NCBI GenBank assembly: GCA_945907425.1
Contig: CAMDTE010000001.1
Span: forward strand, 32,098 to 96,097
Source: Owenweeksia hongkongensis DSM 17368
GTDB lineage: Bacteria > Bacteroidota > Bacteroidia > Flavobacteriales > Schleiferiaceae
Reading direction: 5' to 3'
Length of the DNA: 64,000 bases
This document shows, piece by piece, positions 46,056-54,696 of this stretch (position 1 is its first letter; each line of letters starts with the position of its first letter). Below the pieces are notes generated by a model. It was not told the origin of the DNA. It ran no database searches and worked only from the letters and a program-made list of their open reading frames with translations. The position numbers were made by a program, and so were the translations under genes.

Positions 46056-46071
46056 CCCGAGCTCGGGTTTT
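46056..46071 (+). terminator. Palindrome cccgagctcggg followed by tttt
   Basis: A perfect 12-nt palindrome directly after the gpsA stop is followed by four T. As a hairpin it offers just 4-5 bp and a 4-nt loop, so it would be a weak terminator. It ends 5 nt before the tatA -7 box and could instead be an operator. Confidence 0.4.
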
Positions 46072-46072
46072 G

Positions 46073-46080
46073 TACCTTTG
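46073..46080 (+). promoter_or_regulatory. -7 promoter box of the tatA operon
   Basis: TACCTTTG, exact consensus, lies 29 nt before the tatA ATG. It would drive tatA-gatA-transglycosylase-DUF4837, whose junctions leave no space for other promoters. Confidence 0.65.
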
Positions 46081-46109
46081 CCTTTCCTATCGGTAAAAAC
46101 AGGAAAATT

Positions 46110-46298
46110 ATGACTCATTTTCTAGGAATAGTAGGCCCTTGGCAGATCATTCTGATCGTTGCCTTGGTGCTCTTTTTGTTCGGTGGTAAAAAAATTCCAG
46201 AATTGATGCGCGGCCTTGGCGGTGGCGTGAAGGAATTTAAAAAAGCCATGAAGGACGACGACGAGGCGCCAGCTAAAAAAGACGAGCCCGAAGCGTAA
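46110..46298 (+). CDS. tatA: Sec-independent protein translocase TatA/TatE
   Basis: TatA forms the pore of the twin-arginine pathway for folded proteins. The 62-residue protein has one membrane helix ([16 protein letters not shown]), the [16 protein letters not shown] amphipathic hinge and an acidic/basic C-tail. TatC is not in the window. The gatA ATG follows its stop codon with no gap. Confidence 0.95.
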   Translation: MTHFLGIVGPWQIILIVALVLFLFGGKKIPELMRGLGGGVKEFKKAMKDDDEAPAKKDEPEA

Positions 46299-47732
46299 AT
46301 GGCTCCGACGCCCCTCATGGATTACCGCGGCGTTGCTTCGCGGAGTTATTCTTGTGCACAGGTTGTTGAGGAAGCTTTGACGCGCGCCAAAGCGTCGGAT
46401 GATTTGAACGCTTTTGTAGAAATTTTTGATACCTCTGCTCGAGCTCAAGCGGCTCGTGTAGATGCCCAGCTCGCGGAAGGGAAAACGCTTCCTTTGGCGG
46501 GAATGGTAGTGGCCATTAAAGACAATTTGTGCTACAAGGGACATCGGGTTACCGCAGGATCCAAAATCCTTTCGGGCTTTGAAAGTCTTTTTTCTGCTAC
46601 AGCAGTGGAACGGTTGATCAACGCTGGCGCTGTCATTCTTGGCCGTACCAATTGCGATGAATTTGCGATGGGCTCCTCCAGTGAAACTTCTTTTTATGGT
46701 CCCGTAAAAAATCCGCTGGACACCACCAAGGTGCCGGGAGGGTCGTCTGGAGGCTCTGCCGCCGTTGTTGCTGCCGGATTGTGCCACGTGGCCTTGGGAT
46801 CCGATACCGGTGGGTCGATTCGACAACCGGCTGCTTTTACAGGAATCGTGGGAATGAAACCCACCTATGGTCGCATTTCACGGCACGGATTGATAGCGTA
46901 CGCATCGTCTTTTGATCAAATTGGCCCCTTTACTCACTCTTTGGAGGATGCCGCTTTGGTTACGCAGATCATGGCGGGCTCGGATGGCTTTGATTCCACC
47001 TGCAGCAGTCGGCCCGCTCCGGCTTTACGCGCCGCGGCCCCCACGGAAAAGAAAAAATTTGGTTTTTTCCGCCCCACTTTGGAACACCCCGGATTGGATC
47101 CGGAAATCAAAGAGGGTCTGCTGCGCCTTTTTGATGCCTTGCGCTCAGAAGGGCACACCGTAGACGCTTTGGACTTCCCCTATTTGGATCAACTCGTTCC
47201 CTTGTATTACATTCTCACAACGGCGGAAGCCAGTGCCAACTTGGCTCGCTTTGATGGCGTGCGGTTTGGTCACCGCACTGCTGAGCCAGTAGATAATTTG
47301 GAAGATCTCATGAAGGGATCGCGTTCCGAAGGATTTGGAATAGAGGTCCAACGCCGCATCCTTCTAGGAACTTTTGTTCTTTCCAGTGGCTATTACGATG
47401 CTTATTTCGGAAAAGCACAAAAAGCGCGGCGAGTCATTCGCGACCATGCGTTGGATTTGTTGCAGACGTACGACGGGCTGCTTTCTCCCACCTCTCCGCA
47501 TACGGCTTTTGCCCTCGGAAGGAAGGAAACAGACCCAACGGTAATGTATTTGGAAGATGTCTTCACGGTACACGCCAACATTACCGGATTCCCGGCACTC
47601 AGTTTGCCCGGCGGATTGCACAGCAATGGGTTGCCCTATGGTATTCATATTACCACGGGACCTTGGGAAGAAGAGGCTCTTTTTGCTCTTTCCGCTACAG
47701 TGCAAAACACCTTAAAAGGGATAACCGCATGA
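46299..47732 (+). CDS. gatA: Asp-tRNA(Asn)/Glu-tRNA(Gln) amidotransferase subunit A
   Basis: GatA liberates ammonia from glutamine for the transamidation of misacylated tRNA. The 477-residue amidase has the Ser-cisSer-Lys triad: Lys74 in VAIKDNL, Ser149 in GGSSGGSAA and Ser173 in SDTGGSIRQPAA. The gene starts directly after tatA and its stop overlaps the next start (ATGA). gatB and gatC are not here, which is usual in Bacteroidota. Confidence 0.95.
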   Translation: MAPTPLMDYRGVASRSYSCAQVVEEALTRAKASDDLNAFVEIFDTSARAQAARVDAQLAEGKTLPLAGMVVAIKDNLCYKGHRVTAGSKILSGFESLFSATAVERLINAGAVILGRTNCDEFAMGSSSETSFYGPVKNPLDTTKVPGGSSGGSAAVVAAGLCHVALGSDTGGSIRQPAAFTGIVGMKPTYGRISRHGLIAYASSFDQIGPFTHSLEDAALVTQIMAGSDGFDSTCSSRPAPALRAAAPTEKKKFGFFRPTLEHPGLDPEIKEGLLRLFDALRSEGHTVDALDFPYLDQLVPLYYILTTAEASANLARFDGVRFGHRTAEPVDNLEDLMKGSRSEGFGIEVQRRILLGTFVLSSGYYDAYFGKAQKARRVIRDHALDLLQTYDGLLSPTSPHTAFALGRKETDPTVMYLEDVFTVHANITGFPALSLPGGLHSNGLPYGIHITTGPWEEEALFALSATVQNTLKGITA

Positions 47733-48940
47733 TTCTATGGCGATGGGCGCGGCCCATGGCCTTTGCCGTTGTATTTCTAACGGGGTGGGACGTCTGGGCC
47801 CAAGAGGAGCTGGATTCCATTCAGCGGCCTCCTGTAAAAAAAGTCCTTCCGATGGTTCCATTGGATAGTCATTCCGTCATTACGGCAGTGGCTGCCCCTT
47901 CTCTCGGGGACTCCCTTATCCGCCGTCGCATGGCGGAACTCAACCAGCATTCTCCTATCGGCATGGTGTACAATCCCCATGTGAAAAATTACATTGACCT
48001 CTATGCGCGCCGCAGATCGTCGCTTATTTCTCGGGTCATGGGTCGATCTGGTTATTATTTCCCGCTGTTTGAAGAAATTCTTTTGAAGCACCAATTGCCC
48101 CTGGAACTAAAATACTTGGCTGTGATTGAAAGCGGATTGAATCCCAAAGCGCAGAGCCCTGTGGGAGCCAAGGGTTTGTGGCAATTCATGCACAGCACCG
48201 CCCTTATGAAGGGGCTAGAAATCAATACCTATGTGGACGAAAGGGCGGATCCCATCAAAAGCACGGAAGCGGCGTGTCGGTATTTGAAGGAATTGTACGG
48301 CATTTTTGGGGATTGGCATTTGGTTTTGGCCGCCTACAATAGCGGACCTGGGAATGTAGCCAAGGCCATCAAACGGTCTGGCGGGGTAACCGACTACTGG
48401 ACTTTGCGTCCTTATTTGCCGAGAGAAACCGCCGGTTATGTTCCCGCCTTTTTGGCCGTAACCTATGTGATGGAAAACGCCAAAGAATACGGCATCTCCA
48501 CCTCTCCGAGCCCCTTTTTATACGCCGATGTAGATACCGTGGATATTCGTCAGCCCCTTTCTTTTGCCATGCTGAGCGCTTCTTTGGGGGTGTCCGAGGA
48601 AATCATTGCGGAACTAAACCCCTCTTACCGTTACAGACAGGTGCCAGGGCCGCGAACCAATGGGCATCCCTATCATGTGGTACTGCCCAAAGAGGCCACC
48701 GCTTTGTTTATCGCCACAGAAGATTCTATTTACAAAAGGCCCGCCCTATCGATCGCTGTGACCACGGGTTCCGCTCTCCCCCAGACGAAAATCTCCACTG
48801 CAACCCACACGGTGCGTCGCGGCGATACTTTGAGCGCTATTGCTAGAAAATACGGTGTTACCGTCAGAAGTATTCAGAAAACCAATGGACTTCGAGGAGA
48901 GCGAATCGATGCCGGTCAACGATTAAAAATACAGCGATGA
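47729..48940 (+). CDS. Membrane-bound lytic transglycosylase with LysM (MltD-like)
   Basis: This enzyme cuts peptidoglycan to 1,6-anhydro products. The 403-residue protein has a signal peptide (residues 1-24, VVFLTGWDVWAQ), an SLT domain with the catalytic Glu134 in AVIESGLNPKAQSPVGAKG and YNSGPGNVAKAI, and a C-terminal LysM (HTVRRGDTLSAIARKYGVTV) for glycan binding. The ATG at 47729 forms an ATGA overlap with gatA. A similar overlap joins it to the DUF4837 gene. Confidence 0.93.
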   Translation: MILWRWARPMAFAVVFLTGWDVWAQEELDSIQRPPVKKVLPMVPLDSHSVITAVAAPSLGDSLIRRRMAELNQHSPIGMVYNPHVKNYIDLYARRRSSLISRVMGRSGYYFPLFEEILLKHQLPLELKYLAVIESGLNPKAQSPVGAKGLWQFMHSTALMKGLEINTYVDERADPIKSTEAACRYLKELYGIFGDWHLVLAAYNSGPGNVAKAIKRSGGVTDYWTLRPYLPRETAGYVPAFLAVTYVMENAKEYGISTSPSPFLYADVDTVDIRQPLSFAMLSASLGVSEEIIAELNPSYRYRQVPGPRTNGHPYHVVLPKEATALFIATEDSIYKRPALSIAVTTGSALPQTKISTATHTVRRGDTLSAIARKYGVTVRSIQKTNGLRGERIDAGQRLKIQR

Positions 48941-49932
48941 ACCCTGTTTTCTCACGGCTTTTCCTGGTAGTTTTTGTCGCTTTTGTCAGCTGCCAAGGAG
49001 AAGATTCCTCTTCTTCAAAGCAGAAAAGAACCCTGCCCAGTTCCAGCGGAACCCATTCCGATCTATTGGTGGTGGTAGATGACAGTCCTTGGTTTGAGGG
49101 GGTTGGGCGGGCGATAGCTGCACATTTCGCTGCACCTGTCCTTGGATTACCTCAGGTAGAATCTCGTTTTGAGATTTCCCGCATACCCCACAGGGCTTTC
49201 AAGCCGTTGGTGCAACGCTCCAAAAGCATACTTCTGATTCTCATTCTTCCCGATTCTTCAGCGGTAACCTATGCTCGGGACGTGTGGGCTGCGCCGCAAT
49301 TGGTGGCCACGGTCGTCGCTCCTAGCATCGAAGAGGCCGCGGCTTTGGTCAAAAAAACAGCCCCGGTCCTTGGGGATAGATTCGCTTCTCACGACCGCGC
49401 ATTGCTGGCTCGACGCCTCAAAAAAAGCGGTTATCAGGAACTTCCGGCCTCTCTTGTGAAAATGGGGATCTCCACTTTTTTACTGCCTCAAGGTTTTGAG
49501 CAGACATTGGACAAAGACAGTCTGGCCTGTTTCCGTCTGGACGGAAAATTGACAACGCAGTTTATCCTCGTGCATTCCGTCCCCCTGAGGTCAGCGTCTA
49601 CCCTGTATGCAGATATTGTTCCGCGTCGCGATTCTCTACTCAAAAAATACTTTGAAGGTCCCGCTCCAAAATCCTATCTGGGAACGGAAATGCTAGATCC
49701 TCCTGTCCAATCAGAGGTAACTATCGACGGGAAAAGAGCTATTGAAACACGCGGATTGTGGCGCACCTTCGGCGATGTGGGTGGTGGACCTTTCCTTCAT
49801 TACACCATTGTAGACAAAGCCCATCAACGCTTGCTTATTTTCGATGGATTTATTTATGGCCCGGGGACGAAGAAGCGAAACGCCTTACTAGAAATGGAAA
49901 GCATTTTCCGAACGGCTCGATTACGCTTTTAG
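48937..49932 (+). CDS. DUF4837 lipoprotein
   Basis: The 331-residue protein has a lipobox FVAFVSCQGED (cysteine at about residue 19), a serine-rich linker and the body GTHSDLLVVVDDSPWFEGVG, which matches DUF4837 of Bacteroidota. C-terminal segments ETRGLWRTFGDVGGGPF and LLIFDGFIYGPGTKKR are conserved in memory of the family. The function is unknown; position after a wall hydrolase suggests envelope upkeep. Its end overlaps that of recO by 12 bp, tail to tail. Confidence 0.85.
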   Translation: MNPVFSRLFLVVFVAFVSCQGEDSSSSKQKRTLPSSSGTHSDLLVVVDDSPWFEGVGRAIAAHFAAPVLGLPQVESRFEISRIPHRAFKPLVQRSKSILLILILPDSSAVTYARDVWAAPQLVATVVAPSIEEAAALVKKTAPVLGDRFASHDRALLARRLKKSGYQELPASLVKMGISTFLLPQGFEQTLDKDSLACFRLDGKLTTQFILVHSVPLRSASTLYADIVPRRDSLLKKYFEGPAPKSYLGTEMLDPPVQSEVTIDGKRAIETRGLWRTFGDVGGGPFLHYTIVDKAHQRLLIFDGFIYGPGTKKRNALLEMESIFRTARLRF

Positions 49933-50637
49933 CATCTCACGTAAAATAGGGAGGCTTTTGGGTTCCGGAACCCACGGGGCATGAATACGTAAAAAAGTAA
50001 GCAGTACGTCCAATAGTTCCCTCCGAAGGGAGTGGGGGGGAACTTCTCCTTTCTGTGTCCATTGCGACCACGCCCACACCATCTCTTTGGACCCCGCATG
50101 TGGATGGGTCGGTGCGTTTTTACAAAAACATCCCTCTAGGCAATCAAAGTAAAGCGCTTCTTTGGGTGGTTCTAACCCCATTCCCAAATGTTGAAGTAGC
50201 AAAAGAACCCCTTCTATGGGAGCCATGGATAGGATTTTGTTCTCCCGATCCATTTCCTGCAGCCACTGCACCAGCTCGTCAAAAAAACCTGTGTCCCCCT
50301 GTTCTTCCCGCAAGGCGTTCTGCCATATTTCCGCAACAAAATAAACGATCGATTGGCGCGCGGGGTCGGTGTGCATGCGCTCAAAAAAAACCAACGAGCG
50401 CACCTCCTTTATTTTTTCCAACCCTTGTCCGTGCGATTTTTTTGTCACGACTGCCTCCAAAACGGTCAGCGGCAGCAAGTGAGCCGGTTTTATTGGAGCG
50501 GATTTGCTGTGTATGGAGTAAATCCAGTACGACTGCAGTCCAAAGGCATCAGAATAGGCCTTCACGATTCGCCCCGATTCCCCCGAGGGCCGCACTCCTA
50601 ACACAAGCAATCGGCATTTTTCTGTGGGTGCTGCCAT
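49921..50637 (-). CDS. recO: DNA repair protein RecO
   Basis: RecO loads RecA with RecR/RecF on gapped DNA. The 238-residue protein has the divergent Bacteroidota form: an OB-fold N-terminus (VLGVRPSGESGRIVKAYS, then SYWIYSIHSKSAPIKPAHLLPL), a helical middle and no complete zinc-finger set (CLEGCFCKNAP). Its ATG lies 1 nt after the stop of porZ, on the same strand, an arrangement known from other Bacteroidota and supporting both calls. Confidence 0.85.
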   Translation of the reverse strand: MAAPTEKCRLLVLGVRPSGESGRIVKAYSDAFGLQSYWIYSIHSKSAPIKPAHLLPLTVLEAVVTKKSHGQGLEKIKEVRSLVFFERMHTDPARQSIVYFVAEIWQNALREEQGDTGFFDELVQWLQEMDRENKILSMAPIEGVLLLLQHLGMGLEPPKEALYFDCLEGCFCKNAPTHPHAGSKEMVWAWSQWTQKGEVPPHSLRRELLDVLLTFLRIHAPWVPEPKSLPILREMLKA

Positions 50638-50638
50638 G

Positions 50639-52996
50639 CTAGGGCCCGTTTCTTGTCACCACGAGGGTGGCGACAAAGGTTTCCATTCCTAGGTCATCGG
50701 TGCAATAGACATGGTAAATACCACTCCCCACGCGCTGACCGTCCAATGTGGTGCCAGGCCATACAAATTGTCCTCCCTCGGCTGTTCCCTCGTAGATCAT
50801 TCGCGCAGAAGCATCCGTGACTTTGCATTGGACATTCGCTTTTAAGCCGCGGACAGAAATCGGTCCCTCGTATTCCGGGGGGACGGGGTTGGGGAAGGCT
50901 ACTACTTCGCCAAAAGTCACTCCTCCCGCTGTGGCTTCCGCCCGGAAGGACTGCAATCCACGGTCTGTTCCGATGAAGAGCTCCCCTGTGAAAGGGTCCA
51001 CGGCCAAAGCGGTGATTTGATTGCTGAACAGCGGTGAATTTTCTGCCGTAAACCGATAGATTTCGTCCAATCCATCAGGCCCCAACAAAAACAACCCACT
51101 GGATTGTGTCCCTACCCACTTCCTGTTTCCTCCGTCCACTGCTATGGCGGTAATATTTTCTGATCCGAGTACTTTTTGCACAATGCCGTTCTCCTCTTTT
51201 AGAATGGGTTGGGCATCAAAATTCTTTCCGGGGACGAATGCATTGTAGGGGGTGTACGAAACCGCCAATCCCTCGCTCGTGCCGATCCACAATTCACCGT
51301 CCAAATCAAAAGCCAGGGTGCGCACATCGGGACTCGGAAGATTGCCTTCTCCGGCGCCGCTGGACATTCTCCGCAGTTGCAACGAGTTTCCTTGCGGATT
51401 AGCTACAAGGATTCCTTTCAATCGACTCGGCATCCACAGCCGCTTTCCTTCGTCGATAAAAACATCCCGGAGCGCTTCTCCGCTGAACTGTCCCAACGAA
51501 AAGCCAGTCCAGACCCCTCCGGGGGTCATTCGGTGGAGGTTTTTAGAGGCCAAAGACGTCACAATCCACAGATTGCCGTCCGTGTCAAAGGCAACCCCTC
51601 CCGTTCGTAAATCCATAGCAGTGGAGCCTAAGGCCGGAGACAGTGTGGAATTGCTTGTGTCGTATACCGTCTCCAGCTCGCCGTTTTTGAATTTCAACAG
51701 CCCTTTCCCCCAGCTGGACACATAAAGTTCCGCCGTATCTGTTGGGCGGGCTATACTGTGCACGATGTCGCGCACATTGCCTACGGAGGCACCCTGTTTC
51801 GCGGTCCATCGACCTCCCTGAAAAATGAAAAATCCATCGTTGTTGTATTGCGCGGTCCAGGTTGCGTCCATGGCGCCAGGGGAAACGTACAGTTTGTTCC
51901 CGGGCGTATACAAATGAAAAACATTTCCGGTGCGTGGCCCTTGGGGCACGCGGTGTTGGACATAGCTTGGGTTGTCTAAAAATGTCAACCCGCGGGAACT
52001 GTTGGCTGTCCATACAATGTTACGAGAGGGATCAAAGGCTACACCGCGGGGCCTGAATCCCGGATTGTTTCCAGTGCCTGGGGACAAGATCAAATCCAAT
52101 GTCCACGGGGAGCCCGAAGCGCCGGGGGCCACGCGCGCCACATCAAAAGAGCGCACCGCCAATAAAACGGAATCCTGAGGAAGCAATTGAAAAATGTGCG
52201 AGGGAATGCCGCTCTGATCTACCGCTTTCTTCCATTCCTGCTTGCGTCGAATCCATAGGGTGTCTCCTTCTTCATCCGCTATCACCAGCGACAAAAACGG
52301 GGCTCCCGCGCTTCCGCCAAAAGCCACATTTTGAATCGCTCTGTTTTGCCATTGGGCGTCTCTGTTCCACACGCTGGGGTTGTACAAAGCGCTCTGCTGT
52401 GAGGCAGCCACTAGCCCCGTTTGGGTGGCTACCCAAATCGAGTCCGGGGAGGTAAAGGTTTCATTTACTCTCACTTCTTGGGCGTTGGGCCCAACCAAAT
52501 AGGTGCCAATCACCACGTACCGAATCAGATCCAGCTCCACAACGCCAAAATCTGTAGACAACAACGGGCGACCGGCCCGGGCTGTCCCCTTAGCGCCGCA
52601 ATGAATGTGTGCAATTTTCTTTTTACCCGGATACAAAGGGCTTCGGACCATGTCCGGCATATTGATCACTTTATCCTCTCGGATGCAATCGATGTTTCCG
52701 TTTCGGTAGCCTACAATCACCTGGTCGGTTTCAGCATCGTAGGCCATTGCCGTAACGTCCACGTCTGTAAGCCCTTCTACTTTTGTGAGTGGCTCCACGT
52801 ACTTTTCATCGGCATGATAAATAAACAGGCCCGATTCACACGCCACATACACTCGCTCGTTCGCTTGTACTACATGGGTCGCCAGCCGATACGGAACATG
52901 GGAACGCCACTGGCCAACCGACTGGATCTGGCCGCTGGCTGAATAGCTTAAAATCAGGGCCCAAAGGGCCGTTCTTATGGATGCGATGTGCGGCAT
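50639..52996 (-). CDS. porZ: Type IX secretion system protein PorZ
   Basis: PorZ sits on the cell surface with PorU and the attachment complex, and helps fix A-LPS to T9SS cargo. The 785-residue protein has a signal peptide (residues 1-22, ALILSYSASGQ), IQSVGQWRSHVPYRLAT, two-component-regulator-type propeller blades (GLTDVDVTAMAYDAETDQVIVG, SSGLFLLGPDGLDE) and a C-terminal beta domain (VVAFPNPVPPEYEG) acting as sorting signal. The order recO-porZ is typical. It diverges from ricT-gldH over 30 bp. Confidence 0.9.
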   Translation of the reverse strand: MPHIASIRTALWALILSYSASGQIQSVGQWRSHVPYRLATHVVQANERVYVACESGLFIYHADEKYVEPLTKVEGLTDVDVTAMAYDAETDQVIVGYRNGNIDCIREDKVINMPDMVRSPLYPGKKKIAHIHCGAKGTARAGRPLLSTDFGVVELDLIRYVVIGTYLVGPNAQEVRVNETFTSPDSIWVATQTGLVAASQQSALYNPSVWNRDAQWQNRAIQNVAFGGSAGAPFLSLVIADEEGDTLWIRRKQEWKKAVDQSGIPSHIFQLLPQDSVLLAVRSFDVARVAPGASGSPWTLDLILSPGTGNNPGFRPRGVAFDPSRNIVWTANSSRGLTFLDNPSYVQHRVPQGPRTGNVFHLYTPGNKLYVSPGAMDATWTAQYNNDGFFIFQGGRWTAKQGASVGNVRDIVHSIARPTDTAELYVSSWGKGLLKFKNGELETVYDTSNSTLSPALGSTAMDLRTGGVAFDTDGNLWIVTSLASKNLHRMTPGGVWTGFSLGQFSGEALRDVFIDEGKRLWMPSRLKGILVANPQGNSLQLRRMSSGAGEGNLPSPDVRTLAFDLDGELWIGTSEGLAVSYTPYNAFVPGKNFDAQPILKEENGIVQKVLGSENITAIAVDGGNRKWVGTQSSGLFLLGPDGLDEIYRFTAENSPLFSNQITALAVDPFTGELFIGTDRGLQSFRAEATAGGVTFGEVVAFPNPVPPEYEGPISVRGLKANVQCKVTDASARMIYEGTAEGGQFVWPGTTLDGQRVGSGIYHVYCTDDLGMETFVATLVVTRNGP

Positions 52997-53004
52997 AGGA
53001 ACTG

Positions 53005-53012
53005 CAAAGATG
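53005..53012 (-). promoter_or_regulatory. -7 promoter box of porZ-recO
   Basis: The minus strand reads CATCTTTG, one base off TAnnTTTG, 8 nt before the porZ ATG. It is 2 bp from the plus-strand box of ricT. Confidence 0.5.
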
Positions 53013-53014
53013 CG

Positions 53015-53022
53015 TATCTTCG
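53015..53022 (+). promoter_or_regulatory. -7 promoter box of ricT-gldH-PBP1A
   Basis: TATCTTCG, one base off the consensus, ends 4 nt before the ATG at 53027. It decides that start over a longer frame from 52988, which would need an RNA starting upstream of the box and would lie across porZ. Confidence 0.5.
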
Positions 53023-53026
53023 TGGC

Positions 53027-54220
53027 ATGGCCTGCACTTCTTGCTCAACAAATGATGGTGTTCCCAATGGCTGTGGAAGCAACGGATCCTGCGGCACCCA
53101 TTCGTGCGGCAAGCTCAGTGTGTTTGACTGGCTGTCCAACATGTCCTTGCCCGAGGGGCAAGCACCTTGCCATTGGGTAGAAGTGCGGTTCAAGAACGGA
53201 AGAAAAGAATACTTCTATAACGCCTCTTTCTTGTCTTTGTATGTGTCCAATCCCGTCGTTGTGGAAACGGCCTTGGGAGGGTATGACATAGGGAAAGTGG
53301 CTTTGACGGGCGAGCTAGTTCGCATCCAGATGCGGAAAAAAAGCATCGATGCTACGGTAGAGTCGGCTAAAAAGATCGTTCGAAAAGCGCACGAAAAAGA
53401 TCTTGAACGGTGGGAGGAGGCCAAGGCCAAAGAGCCACAGCTCCTTCAAAAGTGTCGAGAAACGGCCTTGCAGTTAGGATTGGTGATGAAAGTAACCGAT
53501 GTGGAGTCGCAAGGCGATGGCGGCAAAGCCTATTTTTATTACACAGCGGAGGATCGGGTAGATTTTCGGCAATTGGTGCGTGATCTCTCTACGATTATCG
53601 GCATGCGCGTGGAAATGCGTCAAATAAGTCTGCGGCAAGAGGCGGGACGATTGGGCGGGCTGGGTATTTGCGGCCGTGAATTGTGCTGCTCTACGTGGCT
53701 CACCGATTTTCGTGCGGTCTCCACTTCGGCGGCTCGGTATCAAAACATGTCCCTGAACCCTCAAAAACTAGCGGGTCAATGCGGGAAACTCAAATGTTGC
53801 TTGAATTTTGAACTCGATCAATACGTAGAGGCCCTGAAAATATTTCCAGAGGGGAAACGCATTAAAACAGAAAAGGGAGAGGCAGAAGTTCAAAAAATTG
53901 ACATCCTTCGCGGAATGATGTGGTTTACTTACCGAGACAATCGGTCTACGTGGATTGCGCTAAAAGCCGAAGATGCCGTCGAAATGATGGCCATGAATGC
54001 TCGAGGAGAAAAACCAGCGGCTTTGGAAGATAAGCAAATCGTTGAGCACACGGTCAAAATAGAAGATTTGGTGGAAATCAAGGACCCGATCGAAGACTCT
54101 TTGACCCGCTTTGATCGTCCCAAGAAGAGCAATCGCAACAATAAAAACCGCCCCAAGCGATGGGGAAACAAACCGCGGCCGGAGGGAGGAAACGCACAAA
54201 ATAACGGCAGGCAAAAATGA
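53027..54220 (+). CDS. ricT: PSP1/YaaT (RicT) family protein
   Basis: The 397-residue protein has a Cys-rich N-terminus (MACTSCSTNDGVPNGCGSNG, then CGTHSCG), the PSP1 core with the metal-ligand pattern GRLGGLGICGRELCCSTWL and CGKLKCCLNFELD, and a basic Asn-rich tail. In Bacillus, RicT works with RicA/RicF as an Fe-S complex in RNA processing and development; no such partners are here. In Bacteroidota it commonly precedes gldH, as here with an ATGA overlap. The N-terminal cysteines may add another metal site. Confidence 0.9.
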   Translation: MACTSCSTNDGVPNGCGSNGSCGTHSCGKLSVFDWLSNMSLPEGQAPCHWVEVRFKNGRKEYFYNASFLSLYVSNPVVVETALGGYDIGKVALTGELVRIQMRKKSIDATVESAKKIVRKAHEKDLERWEEAKAKEPQLLQKCRETALQLGLVMKVTDVESQGDGGKAYFYYTAEDRVDFRQLVRDLSTIIGMRVEMRQISLRQEAGRLGGLGICGRELCCSTWLTDFRAVSTSAARYQNMSLNPQKLAGQCGKLKCCLNFELDQYVEALKIFPEGKRIKTEKGEAEVQKIDILRGMMWFTYRDNRSTWIALKAEDAVEMMAMNARGEKPAALEDKQIVEHTVKIEDLVEIKDPIEDSLTRFDRPKKSNRNNKNRPKRWGNKPRPEGGNAQNNGRQK

Positions 54221-54696
54221 AACCTTTGTTTTGGTCTCTAGCCCTCTTCTCGTTGGCGGGGCTGTCCTCTTGTGGAGATGCGCCGCTTTACAGCCAATTT
54301 TATCGTATTTCTGGTTCCGATTGGCACCGGGATTCCATTGTACAATTCGATGTCCCGATAGAAAACATCAAAGGAAAATATGTCATCGAAGTCCATATTC
54401 GTCACGGCTCGGAGTATGCGTACCGCAATATTTATATGGGTCGACGTATTGTTGGGGCGAGGGGAATAGAATACCAGGACACATCGGAGGTCCAATTGGC
54501 CAGCCCAGAAGGGGAGTGGCTGGGCACAGGCCTGGGCGGAATCAAAACGCAAGTAGTCCCATTCAAAGGACAACTGCTTCAGTTCAAAAAGAAGGGCGTA
54601 TATCGATTTCAATTTCAGCAAGTCATGAGGGACAATCCCTTGGTTGGAATTCGACAAGTGGGCCTGGTAATTACGTCCGTCGATGCCTCCCGCTAA
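54217..54696 (+). CDS. gldH: Gliding motility lipoprotein GldH
   Basis: GldH is a lipoprotein required for gliding in Flavobacterium johnsoniae. The 159-residue protein has the lipobox LAGLSSCGD (Cys19) and the family core YSQFYRISGSDWHRDSIVQF, IEVHIRHGSEYAYRNIYMGR and VPFKGQLLQFKKKGVYRFQF. It overlaps ricT by 4 nt and the PBP1A gene by 14 nt. Its presence does not by itself prove that the organism glides, since some non-gliding Bacteroidota keep gld genes. Confidence 0.92.
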   Translation: MKPLFWSLALFSLAGLSSCGDAPLYSQFYRISGSDWHRDSIVQFDVPIENIKGKYVIEVHIRHGSEYAYRNIYMGRRIVGARGIEYQDTSEVQLASPEGEWLGTGLGGIKTQVVPFKGQLLQFKKKGVYRFQFQQVMRDNPLVGIRQVGLVITSVDASR

